The notes under the pieces are model-generated. The model made no database searches, was not told the origin of the DNA, and saw nothing but the letters and a program-made list of their open reading frames with translations. Of a DNA stretch of 12,516 nt, positions 7,768 through 12,516 are shown piece by piece. Source of the DNA: Eubacteriales Family XIII. Incertae Sedis bacterium (GTDB lineage Bacteria; Bacillota; Clostridia; Peptostreptococcales; Anaerovoracaceae); NCBI GenBank assembly GCA_031263335.1, contig JAISGB010000155.1:1-12516 (forward strand), written 5' to 3'. Each line of letters opens with the position of its first letter. The first letter of the stretch is position 1. Both the position numbers and the translations under genes were made by a program.

Positions 7768-7972
7768 CTACTCAACGGTCACGCTATTAGTTGCGAGCAA
7801 CGCGAGTCACATCCTAAGCGTTGCGTATTCCGGAGCCCAATGCCTGTATTGTCTTCCAGCTGCGAGCAACGCGAGTCTCATCCTATGCGCACGTACGTCT
7901 GTGTACGCTCCGGGGAGCCAAAACAGGCATTGGAACCCGGACTCCATCAAAACTATCGCGATCGTTGAGTAG
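7768..7972. repeat. 205-bp intergenic element bounded by inverted repeats
   Basis: CTACTCAACG (7768-7777) and CGTTGAGTAG (7963-7972) are perfect inverted ends; the similarity continues inward imperfectly (GGTCACGCTATT against AACTATCGCGAT). An inner inverted pair CCAATGCCTGT (7837-7847) and ACAGGCATTGG (7923-7933) is perfect over 11 bp and extends to about 19 of 23. The element resembles a miniature inverted-repeat or REP-like sequence and has no convincing coding capacity. It fills most of the 298-nt gap between the antiporter and amidase genes. Confidence 0.6.
7789..7889. repeat. Two 32-nt direct repeats, 69 nt apart
   Basis: Positions 7789-7820 and 7858-7889 match at 29 of 32 positions (shared core TGCGAGCAACGCGAGT and CATCCTA). 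Each begins with a near-palindrome of the GTTGCGAGCAAC type. The following sequence resumes partial similarity (ttCCGGAGCC against ctCCGGGGAGCC), suggesting decayed duplication of a longer unit. Confidence 0.7.
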
Positions 7973-8012
7973 TTTTGATTTAACCTTTAGAGTAGTTTTG
8001 ATTTAACCTTTG
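7967..8012. repeat. Tandem 23-bp repeat (two copies)
   Basis: Positions 7967-7989 and 7990-8012 are adjacent copies identical at 22 of 23 positions (unit begins GAGTAGTTTTGATTTAACC). The unit contains the outer part of the dispersed repeat family in reverse orientation (AATCAAAACTACTC on the minus strand). It lies 27 nt past the antiporter stop. Confidence 0.85.
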
Positions 8013-8039
8013 ATTGGCAACTTCTTACATCGCAATCCG

Positions 8040-9512
8040 CTACGGCGCCATGGCAAAACCGAGAATCAAATAGATAACGATGGAAAGCGCCGCGCCCACG
8101 CAGATGAGAGGCAAGGCGGTCTTCGCGTAGTCGATATTTCTGATGCCCGTGGCTGCTGCGGTGACGGTGACCGCGTCGGAATAGAAGCACGCGTGCGAAC
8201 CGAAGGCCGTAGCTCCGGCGATGACGCCGATCGTCAGGAAGATGTCCACGCCCATGGATTTGGCCAAGGGCAGGATGATCGGGAACGATATGGCGGCCAC
8301 GCCCCAGAAACTGCCCGTGGCGAAGGCAAGCGCGCCCACCACGATGAAGGCTATCATCGGCAACAAGGCCGGCGACAGGATGGGTTCCACCGACTCTATG
8401 ACCCAAGGCGTGAGGCCGAGCAGATCGTTGAATGCCTGCAACACCCACGCAAACATCACAAGGATGGTGACGTAGGCCATGTCTTTGAAGCCGCTGACGA
8501 TGGAATTTGCGAACTCGCCGATCTTCAGTTTCTTCTGGGCGATGAGCATCACGCCCGCGATCAAAACCGCGATAATCACGAGCATGACGAGATCGATCTC
8601 CGCATTTAAAACGAATTTCTGTACGAGGGCAAACACGATGATGGAGACGACGGGAACGGCGAAGTTCCACCAACCCGCGGACTTTCGGGTCTGTTCCTCA
8701 AGCTCCGCTTTCTCCCTTTCCTCTTCGGTTTTCCCTTCCTCGTCGTAATACCAGTCAGGGAAGATGCGTCCGGTCAACGCCACTCGCTCTTCCGCCTTTT
8801 TCATGCCGCCGAACAACGGAATGACCTTGAAGATGAAGAGAAGGCAAACCGCCAGAGCCGCCCATGAATAGACCATGTACGGTATGGACCGGGTATACGC
8901 GTCGATCCCCGAAATGACCGTATCGAAGAGAGGCGCGCTTTCTTGGGTCGCGTCCAGATTGCCCGCGTATACCGCCGCCCAAGACGACACGGGGACGAGG
9001 ATGCAGACCGCCGCTCCGGTCGTGTTGATGACATAGGCCAAGAATTCGCGGCTGATCTTCAGCTTGTCCGAAAGCGGCCGCATCGCGACGCCGACGCCGA
9101 AAGCATTCAGGTAATCGTCAATGAATATAATGATTCCGAGTATAAAAGTGGTGAACAGCGTCTTCTTACGGGAATTCGCGAATCTCGTCGCGACGGTGGC
9201 GAATCCGGCCGCAGCGCCCGTCATATCGAGTATTCTGATGATGGCGCCGAACATCCCGAACAGTATGGCGTAATAGATGTACCCGCCGACCGTATTGATC
9301 AGGACGTCGAACCAACCGGTCCCTTCCGCCCAGCCCCAAGGCTCCACGGTCGTCCACCACGCCGTATACCAAGAACCTCCGCCCGTACCCACGGCATAGA
9401 TGATCGCCGCGACCACAGATCCCAGAAACAGCGCCTCCGCTGCCCGTTTCGTAGAGATGGCCACAACCAACACTACCGCAATGGGAATCAAGGCTAATGC
9501 TCCGAACTCCAT
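8040..9512 (-). CDS. NhaC-family Na+/H+ antiporter-like transporter
   Basis: 490 residues, a polytopic inner-membrane protein with roughly 10-12 hydrophobic segments. Family hallmarks are FIDDYLNAFGVGVAMRPLSDKLKISREFLAYVINTTGAAVCILVPVSSWA (residues 130-179) and the pseudo-repeated C-terminal TGSFWGVAAISFPIILPLA and GSHACFYSDAVTVTAAATGI. NhaC relatives exchange sodium for protons, and some couple this to organic substrates (for example malate/lactate in MleN), so substrate uptake for the downstream hydrolases is plausible but inferred. A charged Glu/Lys-rich cytoplasmic loop (about 251-280, FPDWYYDEEGKTEEEREKAE) splits the two halves. The ATG at 9512 has a near-perfect AAAGGAGGA site; reading could extend to 9587 but that part is not membrane-like. 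First gene behind the -24/-12 promoter. Confidence 0.9.
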   Translation of the reverse strand: MEFGALALIPIAVVLVVAISTKRAAEALFLGSVVAAIIYAVGTGGGSWYTAWWTTVEPWGWAEGTGWFDVLINTVGGYIYYAILFGMFGAIIRILDMTGAAAGFATVATRFANSRKKTLFTTFILGIIIFIDDYLNAFGVGVAMRPLSDKLKISREFLAYVINTTGAAVCILVPVSSWAAVYAGNLDATQESAPLFDTVISGIDAYTRSIPYMVYSWAALAVCLLFIFKVIPLFGGMKKAEERVALTGRIFPDWYYDEEGKTEEEREKAELEEQTRKSAGWWNFAVPVVSIIVFALVQKFVLNAEIDLVMLVIIAVLIAGVMLIAQKKLKIGEFANSIVSGFKDMAYVTILVMFAWVLQAFNDLLGLTPWVIESVEPILSPALLPMIAFIVVGALAFATGSFWGVAAISFPIILPLAKSMGVDIFLTIGVIAGATAFGSHACFYSDAVTVTAAATGIRNIDYAKTALPLICVGAALSIVIYLILGFAMAP

Positions 9513-9602
9513 AATTTCCTCCTTTCGCCTAACCACAATTGTTGTCTGCGTTGCATCCACAGACATGAGATAAAATGAATATAGCATTAAAGATTTTTAT
9601 TT

Positions 9603-9619
9603 AGCAAATTATATGCCAA
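9603..9619 (-). promoter_or_regulatory. Sigma-54 (-24/-12) promoter of the antiporter gene
   Basis: On the minus strand TTGGCAT (9619-9613) and TTGCT (9607-9603) place the GG and GC dinucleotides exactly ten bases apart, as required for sigma-54. The match to TGGCAC-N5-TTGCA is broken only at the last base of each box. The predicted start is near 9592, giving an 80-nt leader before the ATG at 9512. A sigma-54 activator gene lies immediately upstream. An internal TATAAT is present, but no -35 is found at a usable distance. Confidence 0.8.
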
Positions 9620-9645
9620 GTTGGGCAATGGGGATAAGTTTCCAT

Positions 9646-9658
9646 GAAAACGTTGATA
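9646..9658 (-). promoter_or_regulatory. IHF-like bending site between activator sites and promoter
   Basis: Minus strand TATCAA-CGTT-TTC matches 12 of 13 positions of the IHF pattern WATCAANNNNTTR. The position, between the putative upstream activator sites and the -24 box, is where IHF assists DNA looping in proteobacteria. Firmicutes usually lack IHF and use HU, so binding by IHF itself is unlikely; intrinsic bending is the more cautious reading. Confidence 0.25.
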
Positions 9659-9714
9659 CGACAATCTTTTCACGGTAGATACCCGGCGCGGGAATCAAGG
9701 GCGGCGCGGGTGAC

Positions 9715-9732
9715 TGTCAGCATATACTGACA
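9715..9732. promoter_or_regulatory. Putative upstream activator site 1 (18-bp palindrome)
   Basis: TGTCAG (9715-9720), six bases, CTGACA (9727-9732): a perfect palindrome centred about 131 bp upstream of the predicted sigma-54 start, a typical distance for enhancer sites. It has the same 6-N6-6 geometry as the palindrome at 9801-9818. Binding by the adjacent activator is inferred. Confidence 0.55.
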
Positions 9733-9744
9733 CTTCGTATACGC

Positions 9745-9762
9745 AAAATCGCCGCAACGGCG
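9745..9762 (-). terminator. Weak terminator-like hairpin after the activator gene
   Basis: On the minus strand CGCCG (9762-9758), TTG loop, CGGCG (9754-9750), then A and four T residues (9748-9745). The stem is only five base pairs, about 70 nt past the activator stop. It could end activator transcription, but it is weak. Confidence 0.3.
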
Positions 9763-9800
9763 CAGTTTCGTCATGCCGCCATGGTGTAAGTTGAAAATTA

Positions 9801-9818
9801 CAGTGTTATTTTACACTG
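9801..9818. promoter_or_regulatory. Putative upstream activator site 2 (18-bp palindrome)
   Basis: CAGTGT (9801-9806), six AT bases, ACACTG (9813-9818): a perfect palindrome 86 bp from site 1 (close to eight helical turns) and about 217 bp from the predicted sigma-54 start. It begins 15 nt past the activator stop, so a weak terminator function (followed by TAATTTT on minus) is the alternative. Confidence 0.45.
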
Positions 9819-9832
9819 ACGATCGCTTCGGT

Positions 9833-11197
9833 TCACAGATCGATCCCCAGTCTCCTCATCTTCTGATAGAGCAACGGGCGAGGGATGTTCAGATAGTCGG
9901 CCGTCTTGGTCTTGTTGCCATCGTGCATGATGAGGATCTCGTTGATGAGCTTGCGTTCCGCCTCATTGCGGATGTGTTCGATGGGCTTGTCGTACCGTTT
10001 CAGCCGTTCGAGGTCGATGCGCGAATTATCCACCCTCATATTGAAATGAGGCCATTTCAGCGTATCGCCGTCCACATAGTTCATGGCGTTCTCGACCATG
10101 TTGTGAAGCTCGCGCACGTTTCCGGGCCAGTCGTATTGTTGCAATTTCCGATAGACTTCGTCGTCCACCCGGATCACATTCTTGCCAAATTCGATATTCA
10201 GGTCTATCACTTTATCCATAACGAGTTCGGGAATGTCCTCGACCCGCTCGCGCAACGGCGGTATTCTTATGGGAAATACGTTCAGCCTATGGTAAAGATC
10301 GAGGCGGAATTTCCCGTTTGACACGCGCTCAGACAGATCTTGGTTCGTCGCCGCGATGATACGCACATCGACGGGTACGCTGTCCGCGCCTCCTATCCGA
10401 TCGATTTCTTTTTCCTGTAGGGCGCGAAGTATCTTGGGTTGCAACGCCGGTGGCATCGAACCTATCTCATCGATAAACAGCGTCCCTCCGGTCGCCAACT
10501 CGAACTTGCCTTTTTTGCCGCCCTTGATCGCGCCCGTAAAGGCGCCGCTCTCGTATCCGAAAAATTCGGACTCCGCGAGATTTTCCGGCAGAGCGGCCGC
10601 GTTGATCTTGATAAAGCGGCCCAATGTCCTTCTGCTTAAATTGTGTATCGAATGGGCTATGATCTCCTTGCCCGTACCGGTCTCGCCCTCGATGAGCACG
10701 GTGGAATTGGTCGCGGCCGCGCGAAGCGCCCGGCGTTTCACATCGTTCATCACGGCGGAGGCCCCCACGAGGTCGGCGAGTGAATAATTCGTCTTGCGCA
10801 GAGTCTTCAACTGCTCTGCGGTCTGCATCGTGCCGGCGTTGAGAATATGCGAATATTTGTCGATAAACTGTTGCAATGAATCTATATTTTGCAACAGATC
10901 ATACTCGATGACGCCGAGGACCGCATCGCCGCGCTTCAGTTTTTTCCGCAACGTGAAGCTCACCCTTCCCTCATGGAAGTAAAAATCCGAGTCCGTATCC
11001 TCGGTCGATGAAAGCGTATTCTCCATCGTCGACGGCGGGAACACCTCGCGTATGGGCTTACCGATGGAACGCTCGCGATCAACCTCGATGAATTCCGCAC
11101 ATTGATCGTTCATATAGATCAAATTGCCCTCATGATCGATGACCATCAGGCCGAGCACATGTTCCAGAAAAAGCTCATAGTCCTTTGAAATATCCAT
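9833..11197 (-). CDS. Sigma-54-dependent transcriptional activator (PAS - AAA+ - Fis-type HTH)
   Basis: 454 residues. An N-terminal PAS-like sensor spans about 8-105 (LGLMVIDHEGNLIYMNDQCAEFI). A linker leads to the AAA+ domain (about 142-370): Walker A GETGTGKE (171-178), the sigma-54-contacting GAFTGA loop (219-224), Walker B TLFIDEIG (239-246), arginine fingers in FRLDLYHRLN (297-306), and WPGNVREL (357-364). The C-terminal Fis-type helix-turn-helix is at about 428-452 (NKTKTADYLNIPRPLLYQKMRRLGI). It remodels sigma-54 polymerase using ATP. The start is the ATG at 11197 with a GGAG site 9 nt upstream; an in-frame TTG at 11218 lies inside the -10 box and is rejected. The likely target is the antiporter-amidase-amidohydrolase set next door, through the palindromes at 9715 and 9801. 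The PAS ligand is unknown. Confidence 0.95.
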   Translation of the reverse strand: MDISKDYELFLEHVLGLMVIDHEGNLIYMNDQCAEFIEVDRERSIGKPIREVFPPSTMENTLSSTEDTDSDFYFHEGRVSFTLRKKLKRGDAVLGVIEYDLLQNIDSLQQFIDKYSHILNAGTMQTAEQLKTLRKTNYSLADLVGASAVMNDVKRRALRAAATNSTVLIEGETGTGKEIIAHSIHNLSRRTLGRFIKINAAALPENLAESEFFGYESGAFTGAIKGGKKGKFELATGGTLFIDEIGSMPPALQPKILRALQEKEIDRIGGADSVPVDVRIIAATNQDLSERVSNGKFRLDLYHRLNVFPIRIPPLRERVEDIPELVMDKVIDLNIEFGKNVIRVDDEVYRKLQQYDWPGNVRELHNMVENAMNYVDGDTLKWPHFNMRVDNSRIDLERLKRYDKPIEHIRNEAERKLINEILIMHDGNKTKTADYLNIPRPLLYQKMRRLGIDL

Positions 11198-11217
11198 ATC
11201 CAATATCTCCAAAGCCA

Positions 11218-11246
11218 ATCATAGCCCGCGTTTAACAGCAAAACAA
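11218..11246 (-). promoter_or_regulatory. Promoter of the sigma-54 activator gene
   Basis: -10 TATGAT (11218-11223, five of six) and -35 TTGTTT (11241-11246, three of six) with a 17-nt spacer. Transcription would start about 15 nt before the ATG at 11197, just leaving room for the GGAG site. The weak -35 suggests low constitutive expression. Confidence 0.5.
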
Positions 11247-11248
11247 GA

Positions 11249-11280
11249 CAAAACCCTTGAGGGTGCGAGTATTTCAAGGG
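11249..11280 (-). terminator. Rho-independent terminator after the alpha/beta-hydrolase
   Basis: Minus strand CCCTTGA (11280-11274) pairs perfectly with TCAAGGG (11260-11254) around a 13-nt loop, followed by TTTTGTCTTGTTTTG. It lies 13 nt past the hydrolase stop at 11294 and directly precedes the activator promoter, insulating the two genes. Confidence 0.75.
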
Positions 11281-11293
11281 GTTCGACGGCGGT

Positions 11294-12112
11294 TCAGTTT
11301 TCCGTCAGAAATGTCTCCAACTCCGCGTTGAATTTGTCCGGATCATCCATGAACAGGCCGTGTCCGCAACCCGGGAACAGGACGAGCTTGCTATTTTTGA
11401 TGTTTTGCGCCATATATTCCCCGGTTTCCGGAGTGCAGATCCACCCGTTCCCCGAATAGGCAAGCAAGGCCGGCACGGTTATATCACGCAGGACCGGGCG
11501 GAAATCCTCCGCCGATACGGACAGATAGAGATAGATCATAGCTTGAGAAGTATTGCCCCGCATTTCCGCCAAGGCGAAGCGATAGTTGTCGGAATCCTTG
11601 GGCGCGCCCTTCACCAAGGCCAAAGGCAGGAAGAAATCGCACGCCTTGTCCCAATCCCTGACGGCCAAGGCCAAAAAATCGAAGGTTTCCTTGGCGTCTA
11701 GCATACCGAGTTTCCATTCGTCGTCGGCCACGGCCTTGGGCGTCATGTCGATGAAGCAGATCTTATCCAAATACAGGCAACCGAAAGCGCGCACATAGGC
11801 CCAGATGGTGCTGGTCCCCATAGACCATCCCACGACATTCACCTTTTCGAGTCCCAAACCCTCGATCAGTTCACGCAGATCCTCGGCCAGACGGGGAATG
11901 TCGATGTTGTGAATGGCCGCCTCCCCTCGGTCGGAACGGCCATGCCCACGCGCGTCATACGCGATCACGTGATATTTCTTTGAAAAATACTCTATCTGGT
12001 TCCCGAAAAACGCCGCCGTAGCGGTCCACCCGTGAACGAAAATAAGGTGTTCGCCGGTTCCGCGCTCCTCATAATAAATCTTGCAATTATCAACTGTGGT
12101 AAAATAAGACAT
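11294..12112 (-). CDS. Alpha/beta-hydrolase fold protein
   Basis: 272 residues, the typical length of haloperoxidase or esterase-like alpha/beta-hydrolases. The oxyanion block is FVHGW (25-29), strand 4 carries AYDARGHGRSD (51-61), the nucleophile is S97 in GWSMG, and the catalytic histidine is H251 in PGCGHGLF. The usual acid after strand 7 is not obvious: the region reads VPALLAYSGNGWICTPE, with no Asp. D122 after strand 6 (FIDMTPK) is a candidate replacement, as in some lipases and dehalogenases. No signal peptide is present. The start ATG has an AGAGGA site about 8 nt upstream. It is monocistronic, with a strong promoter and its own terminator. The substrate cannot be predicted. Confidence 0.9.
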   Translation of the reverse strand: MSYFTTVDNCKIYYEERGTGEHLIFVHGWTATAAFFGNQIEYFSKKYHVIAYDARGHGRSDRGEAAIHNIDIPRLAEDLRELIEGLGLEKVNVVGWSMGTSTIWAYVRAFGCLYLDKICFIDMTPKAVADDEWKLGMLDAKETFDFLALAVRDWDKACDFFLPLALVKGAPKDSDNYRFALAEMRGNTSQAMIYLYLSVSAEDFRPVLRDITVPALLAYSGNGWICTPETGEYMAQNIKNSKLVLFPGCGHGLFMDDPDKFNAELETFLTEN

Positions 12113-12180
12113 CTCGGATCCTCTTTCATTCGGTAAACCTACGGAAGGAACGATTTTTTGCGTGTTTCACCATGTTTTTA

Positions 12181-12209
12181 ATTATAAAACATCGGATCGC
12201 GCCGGTCAA
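12181..12209 (-). promoter_or_regulatory. Strong sigma-A promoter of the alpha/beta-hydrolase gene
   Basis: -35 TTGACC (12204-12209, five of six) and -10 TATAAT (12181-12186, perfect) with a 17-nt spacer. The predicted start near 12174 leaves a leader of about 60 nt before the ATG at 12112. Confidence 0.8.
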
Positions 12210-12277
12210 CATGAAAGTCCGGCGTCGGTTCGCCGAAAATTTTTATCGGATAACAGGCGCGTTCGGGAAAAATCCGG

Positions 12278-12283
12278 TATAAT
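12278..12283 (+). promoter_or_regulatory. Candidate -10 box for the ABC-F gene
   Basis: A perfect TATAAT, but no recognisable -35 is found 16-18 nt upstream. It would start a leader of about 70 nt that contains the attenuator hairpin. This is the only -10-like box I see close upstream of the ABC-F gene on plus. Confidence 0.4.
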
Positions 12284-12292
12284 CAGAATGTC

Positions 12293-12347
12293 GCAACGGT
12301 AATTACAGCGGTCACAAGAATGATGTTCTTGCGACCGTTGCTGTTTT
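12293..12347 (+). promoter_or_regulatory. Putative transcription attenuator in the ABC-F leader
   Basis: Positions 12306-12320 pair with 12326-12340 (14 of 15 pairs, one A-C mismatch, one G-U) around TGATG, followed by CTGTTTTA: a terminator-like hairpin ending just before the ribosome-binding site. GCAACGGT (12293-12300) is also perfectly complementary to ACCGTTGC (12334-12341), so it can compete for the 3' arm and act as antiterminator. A four-codon reading frame (ATG at 12288, stop at 12300-12302) overlaps the competing arm. Ribosome-mediated attenuation is known for related antibiotic-resistance ABC-F genes such as vmlR and lmo0919; its presence here is inferred. Confidence 0.6.
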
Positions 12348-12359
12348 ACGGAGGTGATG

Positions 12360-12516
12360 ATGGCGAATATCTCGATAACAAATTTGACGTTCGCGTGGGA
12401 AGGCCGGGCGGAGAACGTCTTTGAGGACGTATCGTTTCGTTTTGACACGAACCGGCGGATCGGCTTGATCGGGCGAAACGGGCGCGGCAAGACCACCTTG
12501 CTGACATTGCTTGCGG
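12360..12516 (+). CDS. Lsa-like ABC-F ATPase, ribosome protection type (N-terminal fragment)
   Basis: Only the first 52 codons are in the window. MANISITNLTFAWEGRAENVFEDVSFRFDTNRRIGLIGRNGRGKTTLLTLLA has the N-terminal ABC-F layout, with Walker A GRNGRGKT at 38-45. The NLTF..E...ENVFEDVSF.FDT.....GLIGRNGRGKTT pattern is most like Lsa-type antibiotic-resistance ABC-F proteins, which bind the ribosomal E site and dislodge lincosamides, streptogramins A or pleuromutilins. A housekeeping ABC-F cannot be excluded without the linker region. The start ATG at 12360 follows a perfect GGAGGTGAT site; the ATG three bases earlier is too close to it. Divergent from the alpha/beta-hydrolase, with an attenuator-like leader. 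Confidence 0.85.
   Translation, partial: MANISITNLTFAWEGRAENVFEDVSFRFDTNRRIGLIGRNGRGKTTLLTLLA

Noticed and set aside
7789..7889. Possible CRISPR remnant
   Set aside because: Only two imperfect 32-nt copies, no third unit and no cas genes; the surrounding inverted repeats fit a dispersed element better.
7655..7972. Plus-strand open frame of 105 codons, partly with an internally repeated protein sequence (ASNASHILS / ASNASLILC)
   Set aside because: The protein repeat merely reflects the 69-nt spaced DNA repeat. The frame starts inside the carbamoyl-amidase-like gene, ends in the inverted end of the element, and has no ribosome-binding site.
9513..9587. N-terminal extension of the antiporter to 9587
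   Set aside because: The extension crosses the strong AAAGGAGGA site that clearly serves the ATG at 9512, and starts near the predicted sigma-54 transcription start.
9606..9613. Sigma-A -10 box (TATAAT) within the antiporter promoter region
   Set aside because: No acceptable -35 lies 16-18 nt upstream; the sequence is explained by the -24/-12 promoter.
11198..11218. Upstream TTG start for the sigma-54 activator
   Set aside because: It lies within the predicted -10 box and has no Shine-Dalgarno site, while the ATG at 11197 has GGAG at a proper distance.
12221..12250. Plus-strand hairpin CGGCG-N6-CGCCG followed by AAAATTTTT as a terminator
   Set aside because: No plus-strand gene precedes it, and the A-rich stretch separates the short stem from the T residues; it may be incidental.

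Overview
The window looks like a chromosomal segment of a Gram-positive, low-GC-lineage bacterium, most likely class Clostridia, although its own base composition is moderately G+C-rich. The evidence is a ylm-type cell-division cluster (yggS, sepF, yggT, divIVA followed by lspA and an RluD-type synthase), strong Shine-Dalgarno sites, a sigma-54 activator and an Lsa-like ABC-F gene. A Christensenellales or Oscillospirales relative is possible, but the window does not settle this. Almost everything is on the minus strand; only the ABC-F gene at the right edge is on plus.

Region 1 (1-5113, read right to left): a HlyD-like membrane-anchored protein, YggS (PLP homeostasis), SepF (FtsZ anchor), YggT, DivIVA, LspA (signal peptidase II) and an RluD-family pseudouridine synthase cut by the left edge. 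This is a housekeeping division and envelope operon. The ylmH gene often found between yggT and divIVA is absent. The head gene has a promoter placed so that its mRNA would be leaderless.

Region 2 (5074-11246): a likely sigma-54-controlled catabolic unit. A PAS/AAA+/Fis-HTH activator lies upstream of a gene set consisting of an NhaC-family antiporter, an N-carbamoylputrescine-amidase-like nitrilase-superfamily hydrolase and a YtcJ-like metal-dependent amidohydrolase, ending in a rho-independent terminator. The 320-base gap between activator and antiporter contains a well-matched -24/-12 promoter and two 18-bp palindromes of identical 6-N6-6 geometry, at about -131 and -217 from the predicted start. 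The inferred job is uptake and hydrolysis of an N-carbamoyl or amide compound; the substrate is unknown.

Region 3 (11249-12516): a stand-alone alpha/beta-hydrolase with a strong sigma-A promoter and its own terminator, then, divergently, the start of an Lsa-like ABC-F ribosome-protection gene. The ABC-F gene is preceded by a terminator hairpin and a competing upstream pairing, which together look like an antibiotic-responsive attenuator.

Across the intergenic gaps there is a family of short dispersed repeats (core resembling ACTACTCAACGGTCACG). One gap, 7742-8039, is packed with nested direct, tandem and inverted repeats. No tRNA, rRNA, CRISPR array, transposase or phage gene was seen.
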